From NCBI GenBank assembly GCA_028571685.1, contig CM053143.1, forward strand, positions 53,189,208 to 53,253,207: a stretch of DNA of 64,000 nucleotides. Reading direction: 5' to 3'. Origin of the DNA: Heterohyrax brucei (Eukaryota > Chordata > Mammalia > Hyracoidea > Procaviidae). The notes below the pieces were generated by a model. The model did not search any database. It saw only the letters and a program-made list of their open reading frames with translations, and had not been told where the DNA came from. This document shows, piece by piece, positions 1 to 11,405 of the stretch (positions are counted from its first letter, which is position 1; each line of letters begins with the position of its first letter). A program made the position numbers and the translations under genes.

Positions 1-851
1 ATAAATATCTGTAATTTTTATTGGTAGTATTTATCTTCAACATGCCAACTCTATTAATATGTGTGCAAACTATTCTAACAGGTGCAATAATGCTAGCTTA
101 AGCCCAGAATGAAATAAAAAATTAATGTGACTTTGTGCTTTGAGAATATTTATGAAATTGTTGTCATTTTTCAGTTCGAATAAAGGTCAATAGAGAGCGT
201 TTGTGTAGGTCCGAGTATGTAGAGGCAGAAGAAATTGCCTTATCTTTTTGAAAATATTCCAAAATAAAAAATAGTTACAAAATAAATCTCATGTTCCGTG
301 TGCCTACTGAATAAAATCTAAGAGTAATGATGTGCTTTAACTTTTAAGGAAAACATTCCCCTGACAGTTGATGCAAAGGGTCTGGTCAGAAGAGAGTGTC
401 TGGTCTGAAAAAAGTGCCTCTGCCTCCCTGCAGGGGGGTTTACACCAGCACAGATTACCCTGATGTGTCCACACTAAGACTGCAGCTGTTGCTGGCTCTT
501 AGTATTTATAGGTGCAAAAGTGTAATGCTGTCTACACATTGAAAGCACATTAGTTGCATGAAACCATATTTATGTTAACAAAACATGTTTGTTAATATTC
601 ATTCAGATGTATGAAACAGAAAATCTAAAGGCCTTAGTGAGGAGTGTCTGGGATAGTTTCAATTTTCCATCTGGAGCCTAAGCTAAAAAAGCAAATGATG
701 ACAGAAAAATCCATCTTGGAGTGAAACTTTCTTTTGTTGTTCACCAGAGTGTTCACTAAAATCCACAAGCCTTATATGTAAAGATGGTAGATACAACTTA
801 ACTATAAGGTAATTATTTGAATGTGGGTGATAATAGAATGTGAGTGTATAC
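1..851. other. Unassigned AT-rich DNA
   Basis: No coding signal, no recognisable repeat family and no RNA gene is visible. The composition is AT-rich and low in CpG, as is usual for mammalian intergenic or intronic DNA. Confidence 0.5.
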
Positions 852-1035
852 CTGTTGATGCTGAGTTAATTTTGACTCATGGAGACCCTATATGACTGAG
901 TAGAACTGTCCCATAAGGCTTCCTAGGCTATAACCATCACAGGAGAAGACTGCTAAATCTTTTCTCGAGCACAGCAGCTGCAGCCAACCTTTCAGTTAGT
1001 GGTTGAGTGATTATCTACTGAGCCATCAGGGTTTC
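852..1035 (-). mobile_element. AfroSINE, long variant, diverged
   Basis: On the minus strand the tail half is recognisable: 'ttgactcatggagaccctat' followed by 'gagtagaactgtcccata' is the reverse complement of the conserved SINE 3' half. It then carries an extra block ('cacaggagaagactgc') that the short form lacks, before the tRNA-like head ending 'ccatcagggtttc'. This resembles the longer SINE subtype. It is heavily mutated, and no clean target-site duplication is visible. Confidence 0.75.
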
Positions 1036-2055
1036 ATGAACTTCAGACACGCTTTAGCTAACTACATACATTTATGAAAGGTTATTGAGCCACTTGTTGT
1101 CCGAGAATCCCCAAAAGTTTTTATACTGGTATCTTTGAAGTGATACTCAGGACCCAAATACTTGGTTACTCTCCTTGGGACCAAGTATTACTTCTCCAGG
1201 TGACCTCTCCTGCTGAAAAAAGCCTGAAGAGGTAATAGTCTCTTTCCAAAGAGGCAGAAGAGGCATGCTGACTTAGACTATTATTGAATTCCTGATCAGA
1301 TTTATAGGAGAACCGCTGTTTTTTTTTCATGACAGGAAAGGGTAAGAGCTGAACCATTTGACGTTGGGACATAGTATATCCCTGTTTCCCCTCTTCTCCA
1401 CTATTATCAAGATTCAAATCAGACATCAACTCCTTCCATAGAGTCTCCTATTACTGTCTTCTCCTTTTAGTCTTGGAAGATCAGAAGGTAGCCCCAAACA
1501 GGCCACTGTATTTATTAGACTCTGTGGCTTTTGAAGATCTACCCACAGCCTGAGAAAGGACCTACTGTAACTCTGAACTTGATGTTATACTAATGAATCA
1601 ATTCAGACTGAAAATCCAACAAAACAAAACAGAAAAGCAAAATATGCATGCACACATAAACATACATGGACTCACATAACTGAGAGATAAAATTATAAAC
1701 AGACACATATGATGTCATCAATAAATCATTCTTTCTCCACACTTCGTGTTATTTTCTTGTGTTGACTTCATTTTCAGACATGTTCTCACCTCCTAGGGCT
1801 TCCTATCCCCACATGTTCAAAACCAGCAGAAAGGTCAGTTTATAGGTTTTGAGACCTTGGCTTGAGTTTCATTGCTTCTTTTTGTTACATAGGGTCATCT
1901 CTGACCTAATCACTCTAGTAACAAGTATGTGGTTCTATAAGAGTCTTGGTGTTTGTCATATGTCCCTCACTGGGGCCAAGAGCAGAATCACCTCCATGTC
2001 TGTCACAATTCTATTAGATATTATCACAGAGTGTATGCAATGCTATATGAGTATA
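1036..2055. other. Unassigned AT-rich DNA
   Basis: There is no supported gene or repeat. The short open frames here have no recognisable motif and no exon-like codon usage. Confidence 0.45.
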
Positions 2056-2066
2056 CCAGAGATCCA

Positions 2067-2229
2067 TATTTAAAAAAAAAAATTACCATTGAGTAGATTC
2101 TGAATCATAGTGACCCTATAGGACAGAATAGAATTGTTCCATAAGGTTTCTGAGGAGTATATGATGGATTCAAACTGCCAAACTTTTTGCTTAGCAGCTG
2201 AACTCTTAATCATTATGCCACAGGTGTTT
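2067..2229 (-). mobile_element. AfroSINE with target-site duplication
   Basis: This is a minus-strand tRNA-derived SINE. The A-rich tail lies at the left (after 2070), then 'gtgaccctataggacag', and the head ends near 'ccacaggtgtttc'. It is flanked by an imperfect duplication, ccagagatcca (2056-2066) and ccagagagcca (2230-2240), which match at 10 of 11 positions. That supports insertion by L1-type target-primed reverse transcription. The copy is moderately diverged. Confidence 0.88.
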
Positions 2230-2247
2230 CCAGAGAGCCACAGGGGC

Positions 2248-2276
2248 TATATATATATATATATATACACACACTC
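2248..2276. repeat. (TA)n(CA)n microsatellite
   Basis: About eleven TA units are followed by a short CA run, immediately downstream of the SINE. This is a simple repeat with no further assigned role. Confidence 0.9.
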
Positions 2277-3899
2277 CAGAACTGAGGTGATCATATGGAT
2301 ATGGAAGCAATGTAGCTGTCTAAGGTAGAGTAAATCAATGGATATTTTTGGTAATACAATTTAGGGAAAATGTACAGCAGCTGGAGCAACATATCAGATG
2401 TACATACAACAGAACTGACAGATACAAAAACAATACAGATTTTAAAAGTTAAAAATAAATAAGTGTTACTGTCCATAAAGTTTATGTAAATCATTATGGT
2501 TGTTAACAGAGATGAGGAAAATAGAATGTATATAAAGAAGAAAAAAACAAACAAAAGAGACAGGAAAGTGAAAGGCCTAGAAGGAGGACAAGAGTGACAA
2601 TAAAAGAAAGAAGTCTTAGTGCAGGACAAAGTTAATAGCATGTCATAAAACAAAGAAGATAAGTAATTCAGTCTTCCGCCCCTCAGATACTGGGGCAGGG
2701 GGAGGGAACAGGGGAGAGCAACTGGAAAAATACTTGACTCCCCTTTCACATGTGTGGAATGTAGCAGTATATTGCGTGAAAACAATGATAGAAAGACCTG
2801 ACAACTTTATAACCATATAGGTTAGGAAAACCCAAGTGGAGTTCAGTTTCCTGGAACTAAAATTTCACTATAGTTGTTTACCCTTATTAGAGATTACAGT
2901 TCCTACATAATAAATAAATACACTGGTAAATACTCTGTAGCTGACATGGAGGGTTGCAAAGAAGTTTCAAATGTCTTTATGAACTTCCTACTTTAATGTT
3001 AAGTATTTCTGATCCAGGTATTCATTCCAGCTTACAGAGAGAATGAAAGATAAACATGAAGAACAAAAACCATAATACACATGCCACTACTTTTCTGCTC
3101 TTTTAACAAACTTTCCCGGAAATCCTCTTTATCTTACTGATCTTGTCCTTTACCTACTAGTTCATATATAATCGCAGGAGACCTGGGGAGGTGGGTGTGT
3201 CAGTCTGACAATTCCAAGTAGCACCTGTTTGTTAGTAAGGAAGGTAACGAGAATGGATATGGGTTGGGCATCCAGCAACACTGAAGAAATAGGTTATCTA
3301 TTTTTTATTTGTTTGTTTTAGGAATGAAGTGGTCATAGGGATTACATATGAATAATACACATGCCTAAAAGGAACATATCCCAAAGCTGCAGCATTATTT
3401 ATTTTGTAGGCAAGCCATAAATACCCATATCAGTTTTTCAAACTCTGCAAACTACAACAATGTATTTGTTCTAGCACTGCAAGCCTAAGACTTTCATTCC
3501 TGGCCTTGAAACAATTACTGTTATTGAGCTTAAACCTCCAATATAAACAATTATAAAATGCATGAAAAATACCAAAGGGAATTGTTTTCAGGAATTGAAC
3601 TAAAAGTAATCCAAGACTGACCCTTGACGAAAGAGAAAGACGTGAATGAAGTAAGCTCTAAGTTTGCTCCAGTTTCTTTACCGCAGTAACCTTCCCAAAT
3701 ATGTTGCAAGAAGATATAGCCCAAGTGGTGACTGTTTGAATAAATGAGGAGGTAGAGATTGAAAGTAGGGCCTGCTAAGACAGCTGTGATTTGTAGGACA
3801 GGATATTGGAGCTATGTATAGAGGCATCACGGAAGTGTGTGTAGTGTTTTGCACAAGACTTTAGCTGAAACATGGAGTGTAAGCCTCAGGCACTCACAA
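2277..3899. other. Unassigned DNA
   Basis: No gene or repeat family is recognised. The 164-residue minus-strand open frame at 2291-2785 is low in complexity, being rich in Leu, Ser and Phe from pyrimidine-rich DNA. It has no domain motif and I treat it as chance. Confidence 0.45.
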
Positions 3900-4842
3900 G
3901 GTGAGACTCTGCCAGCCATTCTAGAGAGTGGCTTATGAGGGTTGAAAACTGAGGGGAAACGTGTGATTACTCTGGACAGGAAATGCTGGAATCTCAGCTG
4001 AGCTTAAATAATCACACTCAAAACCTCAGGCATTTATTTGCACCCCAGAAAGGCCACACTTCAGAGCAATGACCAAGAGTCACATCATATATCATACAGG
4101 TGTTACTATAAAGTTTTATACAGGTGGAGTACTCAGACAGTGCCTGTGGTCTGTCTTATAGCAAAGACTCGCCTGCTTCAAGCAGCGTCTCAGTTGTGTA
4201 TGACAAACTCAGAGCCCTGAACACCCAAAGCAACGTTGAAGAACAGGGCTGAGTGTCAGGCAGAGGCAGATATTGTTCAGAAGCAGCAAGGAACTTCTAG
4301 ACCTGACTCAGTGGGGACTGGCAATCTGTAAGCTAGATTGGTTGGCACGTATGGTTAGGCAAGCAGTAGCACTTGAGGTACATTTTCCACATCAGGAGAG
4401 ACTGAGCAGCAGAGAGACTGCTCAACCCACCAAGAAACAGCACTCAGTCAGCAAAAGTTAAGTACGTGTGTCTAACCCCACTCACAGACGGATCAACAAA
4501 ACTCCCTTAGGGAAGAACTCTCCCATTTACCTGTCTCTCACCCCAACTGTGTTTGGTATATGGGATGATTTCATCAATGGCTGTGTCCCCTGTGCTGGAA
4601 GTAGGACCCATCACTCACCCTCAGCCATTCTCCCAGCTTTGGAGAAGAAACAAATTACAAACAGGAAAAAAATAATCCACCAGGTCCCCTAAACTGGAAA
4701 CTTAGCGCAGGTACATAAACTGCCTAAGAAAGAGTGTAAGCGGTCTATGAACTTTGAGTGCCTCTCACTCCTGCACAGACTTGTGTGGGCCCATTTTAAT
4801 TCCTTAGATCCTCATTAGCACAGTATGACAGGGTAAATATTT

Positions 4843-5009
4843 GAAGCCTGGTGGCGTAGTTGCTCAGTGCTGTGGTTACTAACCATAATGTCACAGTTCA
4901 GATCCACCAGGTGCTCCTTAACTCTACAGGGCAGTTCCACTTCATCTATAGGGTCACTGTGAGTTAGAATTGACTCAACAGCAGTGAGTTTTTTTTCTTT
5001 TTTGGTTTA
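4843..5009 (+). mobile_element. AfroSINE
   Basis: A plus-strand SINE begins 'gaagcctggtggcgtag', contains the B-box-like region 'gttcagatccaccaggtgc', and has the conserved 'tatagggtcactgtgag' and 'gaattgactcaacagcagtg', followed by a T-rich tail. It lies within the probable L1 5' UTR and is therefore younger than that L1. Confidence 0.92.
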
Positions 5010-5541
5010 AGTTCAACAGTATCCAGCTGTAAGTTGAAGCAGCAGATATGTGACATTTGAAACTGCTCTGCCCATTCAGTAGTGTCCTTCCTACCCACAT
5101 CAAGGGCCTGAGGACTGGTGGCTCTTCCTATACCACCTAGCCACCCTTGATAGGGCATGGGAGTAAGTGGTGCCTCCCAGTCTTTACAACCAGCAGCACT
5201 GTGTGTTCACAATCTGGCTGTAAAATTCACTCATCAACAGGCTGTAGAGAACAAGGACATAATTTCCTTCCTGACATTTGGGGGCAACTCTCAGCTCCCT
5301 GCCTTGCGCAGTGTCTCCCTTGCTCAGTGTGTGACTCCTACCTTCAGCCAAACAGCTGTGCCTACTCTAATTATCACTGCCTGTCTAAGACTGTAGGTGA
5401 GAGCTTGAACCACACAAGTGGTGACTGACTACCTGGAGACCTGAGCTGAATCTATACAAGGAAAGTAGTCAGACTTCTAAATTAGCTCACATAAGCAGCC
5501 TACTTAGCACTATCAAAAAAAAGAAAGCTTGGGCATAGCAC

Positions 5542-5720
5542 AAAAAAAAAAAAAAACCAAGTCAATCCCACAGCTGTCAAGTCTGGTCCAACTCATACTG
5601 ACCCTAGAGGTCAGGGTAGAACTGCCCCATGGAGTTTCCAAGGAGCACCTGGTAGATTTGAACTGCGAACCTTTGGGTTAGCAGATGTAGCACTTGACCC
5701 ATTATGTCACCAGGGTTTCC
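5542..5720 (-). mobile_element. AfroSINE
   Basis: In this minus-strand copy the A-run at 5542-5556 is the left edge. It is followed by 'actcatactgaccctagagg', 'gaactgccccatggagtttcc' without gaps, and a head ending 'atgtcaccagggtttcc'. No clear target-site duplication was found. Confidence 0.92.
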
Positions 5721-5879
5721 AATGAAACATAAAATTATCAAATAAAAGAACTTAATTGATTGCTTAGAGACAACAGTTAACATCAACTGATGTGAAGAGG
5801 AGGACAATGATGGTTTTGGCAAAGGCTCAAAAAAACAAAATTAAGAAATCTTCTAGTTGTAGAGAACTTCCTGAAATTA

Positions 5880-6735
5880 ATGGATATAGATTATAAAAGA
5901 TTAATATACAGAGCTCTTCAAGATATCAGGAAGGAGATCTGGAAAAATGTAGAACAAGTCCAAGACCACAAAAACAAAGCAATAGAGGAAGTTAAGAAGC
6001 TTACACGAAAGGAAAATGGCAAATTTAACAGGTGGAAGAATTCATTAAGAGAAGTAAATAGAAATCCAAAAATTAACCACAAAATTTCAGAACTAGACAA
6101 CTCAATAGAAAATCAAAATAGCAGAATTGAAGCAAGAAATGTTAGAATCAGTAAGCTTGAAGATAAAGTACTTAACATCAATTCATTCCAGCAAAAAATC
6201 AGATAAAAAAATTTAAAAAACATGAAGAAAACTTGAGAATTATTTGGGACTTTATTAAGAGGAATAACCTATGAATAATTGCAGTCTAGAATGGGGGACA
6301 GTTAGAAAACACAGAGAGAACTGCTGAAGGTTTCTTGGCAGAAAATTACTCTGATATAGTGAAAGATGAGTTATCTATCCAAAAAGCCCAAGGTAGCTTC
6401 CAAAAGAAAGTCACTAAAACATATTTTAATCAGACTCACGAAAAAAAGAGACAAAGAAAATTTTAAGAGCAGTTAAGAATAAACAAAAAGTCATTTACAA
6501 AAGAGAGTCAATAAGACCAGGACTGGACAACTTGGTAGAATCCATGAATACAATAAGGAAATAAGACAATACATATAAAACTCTGAAGGAAAAAAATCAT
6601 CAGCCAAGAATTACGTATCCAACAAAACTGTCTTTCAAATATGATGATGAAATTAGGACATATCCAGATAAACAAAAATTTAGGGAATTTATAAAAAAAA
6701 TTGCTAAGGGAGTCCTCTGGTCAGAAAATCAATAA
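5880..6735 (+). pseudogene. L1 ORF1 remnant (RNA-binding coiled-coil protein)
   Basis: L1 ORF1 encodes a trimeric RNA-binding chaperone that coats L1 RNA in the cytoplasm. An open stretch at 5880-6206 encodes a charged helical segment with heptad-like spacing (LRE, ISELDNSIE, ISKLEDKV), consistent with the ORF1p coiled coil. After a stop the homology continues in broken frames. The conserved C-terminal block appears as 'KEKNHQPRITYPTKLSFKY' near 6580-6645, followed by 'DKQKF', and it matches the same block in the L1 at 45.8 kb. Several stops and frameshifts show it is dead. The ORF2 start follows about 260 bp downstream, as expected for an L1. Confidence 0.85.
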
Positions 6736-6960
6736 CATCTGTTAACAACCCAATAATAGGACACAGAACAGAATAACCAGATATCAAGCCAGATAGGGAA
6801 AACATAAAAATAAATCAAAGTTAATATGCCTATAATAGGAAAACAGAGATGTTACTGTGTAAAGATGACCACATTAAAACACAAAAAAAGGATTGAATAA
6901 TGCAGTCATAAATAAATATGACTCAGCACAGAAAACTATGTGGAACAAGGAAACTGTCAA

Positions 6961-6988
6961 CACACACACACACAACACACACACACAG
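6961..6988. repeat. (AC)n microsatellite in the L1 inter-ORF region
   Basis: A short run of AC repeats, broken once, sits just before the ORF2 start codon. It probably arose by slippage in the A-rich inter-ORF spacer. Confidence 0.9.
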
Positions 6989-6997
6989 GACATCAAA

Positions 6998-7276
6998 ATG
7001 ACAACAATAAACTCATACCTCTCAATAATTATGCTGAATGCAAGTGGACTAAATGCATTAACAAGCATGTTCTGTCCATATGCTGCCTATAGGAGATATA
7101 CATTAGACTTACAAATACAAACTAAAACTCAAAGGATAGAAAATAATATATCAAGCAAACAACAATACAAAAAGGAGCAGGAGTAGTGATACTAATCTCT
7201 GACAAAATAGACTTTAAAGTAAAATCCAACAAAACGAATAAGGAAGGACATTATATGATGATTAAAGCTCAATACA
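6998..7276 (+). pseudogene. L1 ORF2 N-terminus (endonuclease domain start)
   Basis: ORF2 encodes the endonuclease/reverse transcriptase of L1. The frame starts MTTINSYLSIIMLNASGLNA at 6998, the typical ORF2 N-terminus with the first endonuclease strand (LN.NGLNA). Further on, 'gcaggagtagtgatactaat' and 'ctgacaaaatagactttaaa' encode the conserved GVVILISDKIDFK-type stretch in a shifted frame. The remnant stops abruptly at 7276, where an LTR element is inserted. It is fragmentary and inactive. Confidence 0.85.
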
Positions 7277-7909
7277 TGTCTTAGTCATCTGGTACTGTTT
7301 TAACAGAAATGCCGTAAGTGGATGGCTTCAACAAAGAAAAGTTTATTCTTACACAGTCTAGTAGGCTAGAAGTCCAAATTCAGGGTGCAGGCTACACAAA
7401 ATTCACTCTTTCTCTGTCAACTCTGGAGGAGTCTTTTAGAGCATCTTGGCCCAGGAAGCTCAAGTTAGAAAGACATGTTCTGCTCTTGATTCTGTTTTCT
7501 TGATGATATGAAATCCCCAGACCTCTGCTTGCCTACTCTTCTTTTATAGCCTGAGAGGCTGCCCCAAGTAACAGTACAATCCCACACACTAGGTTCTACC
7601 TTAGCAACTCAACTGCCACCCATCCTCCCTCATTATCATCAGAGAGCGAGGGTTTACAGTATACACAACACTGGTATTTATGTTCCAGCCAAATTTCTAC
7701 ACATATCTTTTCAGAAACACAATTCAGTCCACAACATTCCACTTGTTGTTTCCAAAAAAAAAAAAAAATCACATCCGTATAACTCATAAAACATATTTAC
7801 CCCATCATAGCAAAAGTCTTAAGTCCAAGTCCCAAATCTGGAAATTCCTCTTCAACTGTGAAATCTAGAACACTAATTACCTGTTTTCAAAGTACAATAG
7901 CGGAACAAG
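7277..7909 (-). mobile_element. MaLR-like LTR plus internal fragment
   Basis: The part at 7277-7736 is the reverse complement of the LTR family seen at 9006, 18073 and 61826. It begins 'tgtcttagtcatctgg', contains 'gatggcttcaacaaagaaaa' and 'ctagtaggctagaagtcc', and ends 'aattcagtccacaaca'. From 7737 to about 7909 there is sequence beyond the LTR boundary that resembles MaLR internal sequence (ERVL-MaLR, non-coding). On the minus strand this makes the LTR a 3' LTR preceded by the end of the internal region. The element is cut off at a SINE fragment, so its 5' LTR is missing. No coding capacity is visible. The internal assignment is from memory of the family. Confidence 0.78.
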
Positions 7910-7997
7910 CAGGCACTACCCTATGAGGCAGTTCTATTCTGTTGTTTTGGGTCAATGAAAGTCAGAATTGACACTACAGCAGCAGGTTTGGTTTGGA
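7910..7997 (+). mobile_element. 5'-truncated AfroSINE fragment
   Basis: Only the 3' half remains: 'gaggcagttctattctgttg', 'gtcagaattgacactacag', then 'caggtttggtttgg'. The tRNA-like head is missing. It sits at the broken end of the LTR element. Confidence 0.8.
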
Positions 7998-8705
7998 ATA
8001 TGGGAGCTCCTAAAAATCCAACACTTGTGCTCATCCAAAGACTTCCTCAAAAAAGACAACCTATAGACGAGGAAAAAAATTCACTGTGATGTATTTGATC
8101 AAGGTCTAATCTCTAAAATCTACAAAATACACCAAAAACCTCAACAACAAAAACACAAATAATTCAATTAAAAATTGGCAAAGAATATGAATGGATACTT
8201 CACTAAACAAGGCATTCTGGTGGTGAACAGATACATGAGAAAATGCTTACAATCATTAGGCATTAGAGAATTGCAAATCAAAACTGCAGTGAGATAGCAT
8301 CTCACCCCAACAAGGTTAAAATCACTCTGAAATAATAAATGTTGGAGAGGTGTTGCAACTGGAACATTTATACACTGCTAGTAGGAGTATGGAAACCCTG
8401 ATGGAACAGTGGTTCCGTGATATAGCTGCTAATCAAAAGGTTGGCAGTTCAAATCCACCAGACGCTCCTTGGAAACTCTATGGGGCAGTTCTAATCTGTC
8501 CTACAGGGTCACTATGAGTCAGAGTCGACTCACTGGCAATGCGTTTTTTTGTTTGTTTGATTTTAAGGAGTATAGAATGGAAAATCACTTTGTAAATTGA
8601 TCTAAAAAGCTAGAAATAGAAGTACTATGTAATCCAGCAATCTTACTCCTTAGAATATATCCTGGAGAAATAAGAGCCATTACATGACTAGACATATGTG
8701 ACCCT
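7998..8705 (+). pseudogene. L1 ORF2 C-terminal remnant
   Basis: Plus-strand L1 sequence resumes after the LTR and SINE. It includes 'tcaaggtctaatctctaaa', the segment encoding gaps such as 'RYMRKCLQSLGIRELQIK' in broken frame near 8220-8290, 'ctcaccccaacaaggttaa', and 'tcctggagaaataagagcc'. The parts encoding the reverse transcriptase are absent between 7276 and here, so either this L1 lost its middle or two different L1 pieces adjoin. A SINE splits it at 8391. Confidence 0.82.
8391..8565 (+). mobile_element. AfroSINE inserted in L1
   Basis: A full-length plus-strand SINE starts 'ggaaaccctgatggaacag', with 'gttcaaatccaccagacgc', 'ggaaactctatggggcag', and 'cagagtcgactcactggc'. An 8-bp duplication, aggagtat, flanks it at 8383-8390 and 8566-8573. 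The interrupted L1 ORF2 reads through on both sides. Confidence 0.95.
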
Positions 8706-9000
8706 AATACTTCACAATATGTTTTTTCCTTTTCAGAAAAGATCATCGTACGCTTGAAATAATTAATACCATAATGATAATCTGAGTAACCTGTCAGTGT
8801 TTTGTATTGCACTGGCCTTTGCCCTGGCCTCTTTCAAAGAAGTGAGAAGCTCTACTAGTTCCTGCTGTCTTGGTCTCCCTCTTCTTTGCTCTCCTGAGAA
8901 ATAAACTTCAGCCGGTGAGACAGCTGCTAGGAAGGCTGCCTAGCTTTTTTATTTTTTCTTTAATCTATAACTTTCCTTCTTACTCCTTAACTTGGTCAAA
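8706..9000. other. Unassigned DNA
   Basis: I see no gene or repeat family here. The preceding L1 homology fades at about 8705. Confidence 0.4.
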
Positions 9001-9005
9001 GTGAA

Positions 9006-9515
9006 TGTCATGGATTGAATTGTGTCCCCACAAAAATATGTGTAGCCATGTGGCTTGGACGTGATTCCCAATATTTTGTGATTGTCTTCCATTTTGTGAT
9101 TTTTCTGTGTTGTATGTTAAACCATTAGAGTGGGACTGTAAATCCCTTCATAGGATCACCTCCCTGCCCCACTATAAAGGGAGTTTCCCTGGAGTATGGC
9201 TTGCCCCACACTACAAGAGATAAAAGGAAAAGAGAAGCAAGCACAGAATTGGGAACCTCACACCATCAAGAAAGGAGCACCAGGAGAAAAGAGCATCCTT
9301 CAGACCTGAGGTTCCTGTGCCAAGATGCTCCCTGGACAAAGACTGATGCAATACCGGACTTTCTTCCAGAGCCGACTAGGGTGAAAGCCTTCCCCTGGAG
9401 CAGACATCCTGAATTTGGACTTGTAATCTAATGAACTGTGTGAAAATAAACCTTCCTTTGTTAAAGCCATCCACTCTGTGATATTTCTGTTACAGCAGCA
9501 GTAGCTGACTGAAAA
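9006..9515 (+). mobile_element. Solo MaLR-like LTR with 5-bp TSD
   Basis: The 510-bp element begins TGTCATGGATTGAATTGTG and ends at 9515 ('gctgactgaaaa'). A 5-bp duplication, gtgaa, flanks it at 9001-9005 and 9516-9520. It contains 'ggagtttccctggagtatgg', a degenerate polyadenylation-type 'aataaa' near the 3' side (9446), and 'tctgtgatatttctgttac' near the end. The TG start and MLT1-like opening point to the ERVL-MaLR group. No internal sequence is attached, so it is a solo LTR. It is non-coding. Confidence 0.88.
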
Positions 9516-9520
9516 GTGAA

Positions 9521-9859
9521 CTTTACATGCCAGTTCTACTGATAGAGAAATTTTTTATGTAAGTTTTGTCCTTCCCTATTACAGACATACACATTAGAGT
9601 TCAGGTGTCTAACATGCATACCCGTAGTTTAATAAAGTGTTTCTAGTGGTTATTTTGTGATGTATACAATTATCTGTGGGTTACATGCTTAAAAGCATTA
9701 AGTAATCCTTGCCAAATCACACACAGACCCTAAGGTTTCACAGAGGATCCTATAGTTCTGTCGAGTCTCAGAGGATATCATACTTCCTAATAAACTTTCT
9801 CATGTGTTCCGACTTGGAGTATGTTTCAGAGGCTCAAATGCTCCAGGACATGGGCCTTA
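9521..9859. other. Unassigned DNA
   Basis: No supported feature. The left limit of the following L1 is uncertain by tens of bases. Confidence 0.4.
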
Positions 9860-10202
9860 ATTTGGTGACATATACCCACCCATGCTCACTGCAGCTTTGT
9901 TGACATAGTAAGGCAATGTAAACAACCTAGGTAACCATCAACGGATACAGAGATAAACGAAGTATGATATAGTCACAAAATAGAATACTGTGCAATGATA
10001 AACAACAAGAAATAATTCATGAAGTGTCTCAACATGGATGAATCTGGAAGGCATTACACTGAGTGAAATTAACCACACAAGGATAAATATTATAAGACTA
10101 CTGTTATAAGAACTGAATAAAAGATTTAAACACAAAAAAGTAAATATTAGTTGATGGTTACAAGTGTGGCAGGGAGGGAGATGGGTATTCACTAACTAGA
10201 CT

Positions 10203-10361
10203 TTTAAAAAAAGGTCGCCATTGAGTCAATTCCAACTCATAGCAACCCTGTAAGACAGAGTAGAACCCTCTCATAGGGTTCCCAGAAAGTTCCTGGTAGA
10301 CTCAAACTGCCAACCTCTTGGTTAGCAACTGTACCTCTTAAGCACCGTGCCTAGAGTTTCC
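10203..10361 (-). mobile_element. AfroSINE in L1 3' UTR
   Basis: A minus-strand SINE: A-run, 'gtcaattccaactcatagc', 'agtagaaccctctcatagg', head ending 'gcctagagtttcc'. Just right of it the 16-base motif actagagtttccaatt is nearly repeated in tandem (about 10350-10386), so the exact edge is blurred. Confidence 0.92.
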
Positions 10362-10658
10362 AATTGGAAACTAGAGTTTCCAATTAAATAGTTAGTAAGA
10401 AGTATCTTAGATGAAGAGAAGGACAACACATAATACAGGTGAAGTCAGCACAGCTGGACTAAACCAAAAACTAAGAAGTTTCCTGAGTATAAGCACACAT
10501 ATCAAGAGATACAGTAGCAGGAGCAAAGGTCTGAAAACTATGGTTTTAAGGGACATCTTGGTCAACTGGCATAACAAAGTTTATTAAGAAAGTGTTCTGC
10601 ATCTCATTTTGGTGAGTGATGGATGGGGTCTTAAAACCTAGCAAGCAGTCATTTAAAA

Positions 10659-10802
10659 CCACTGCAGTAAGAGTCAATTCTGACCCATAACTAACCTATA
10701 GACAGAGTAGAACTGCCTCGTAGAGTTTCCAAGGTATGTCTGGCAGGTTTGAACTTCTAGTTAGCAGCCATAGCACTTAATCACTATGCCATTAGTATTT
10801 CC
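10659..10802 (-). mobile_element. AfroSINE with 15-bp TSD in L1 3' UTR
   Basis: A minus-strand SINE, diverged but full in layout ('gagtagaactgcctcgtag', 'ggcaggtttgaacttctag'). The flanks agcagtcatttaaaa (10644-10658) and agcagccattcaaaa (10803-10817) agree at 13 of 15 positions, and the sequence is part of the host L1 3' UTR. This is good evidence of insertion into a pre-existing L1. Confidence 0.93.
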
Positions 10803-11405
10803 AGCAGCCATTCAAAATTCAACAATTAGTCCCACCCTACCCAGAACAAAGAAAAATGAAGAACACCAAATACAAGGAAATTATGAGCCCCCAAAACAAA
10901 AAGTATCACATAAAACAGAGACTCCATTAGCTTGAGACAAGAAGGACTAACCGTTGCCTGGCTACCAGAAATGACCACCCTGACGGGGAATACAACAGAG
11001 AGTATCTGAGGGACGAGAAAATAGGGTATAGAATTGAAATTCTAGTAAAAAACTAGACTTGATATCCAGAGGGAGACCAGAAGACATGCTCCTGAACTCT
11101 CTGTTGTCCCTAAACTAAAGCCATTCCTAAAGCCAACTCTCCAGACAAAGACTAGACTGGAGTAGAAGATATAAAATGATACTCATGGGGAGTGTGCTTC
11201 TTAGCTAAAATAGATACATTAGACTAAATAGGCAGCACCAGTTTGGAGGCAAGATGAGAAGGTAGAAGAGGACAGGAGCCAGCTGAACAGATAGAGGGAA
11301 ATCAAGGATATAAAGGAAGAGTGTGCTGTCGCATTGTAGCGAGGGCATAAATTTTTATGTGAGAAACAAACTTGAATTGTGAACCTGCACATAAAAAATA
11401 AATAA

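Larger units (their letters stand above)
3900..5769 (+). mobile_element. Probable 5' UTR of an older L1
   Basis: This stretch lies directly upstream of an L1 ORF1 remnant in the same orientation. It has the higher GC content and the short non-homologous open frames typical of an L1 5' UTR. Two SINEs interrupt it. I cannot align it base by base with the younger L1 5' UTR at 43.8 kb, so the assignment rests mainly on position and is tentative. The left limit is a guess. Confidence 0.35.
9860..11405 (+). mobile_element. Older L1, ORF2 end and 3' UTR
   Basis: Plus-strand L1 3' portion. 'ctcactgcagctttgttgac' and 'atggatgaatctggaaggc' mark the C-terminal end of ORF2. The 3' UTR landmarks 'catcttggtcaactggcata' and 'ttaaaacctagcaagcag' align in order with the L1 3' UTR at 50.5 kb. 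It ends near 'tgaattgtgaacctgcac' and an A-rich stretch. Two SINEs interrupt it, so it predates them. No frame is open. Confidence 0.85.

Noticed and set aside
2291-2785. 164-residue minus-strand open frame
   Set aside because: Leu/Ser/Phe-rich low complexity from purine-rich DNA, no motif, no context. Likely chance.
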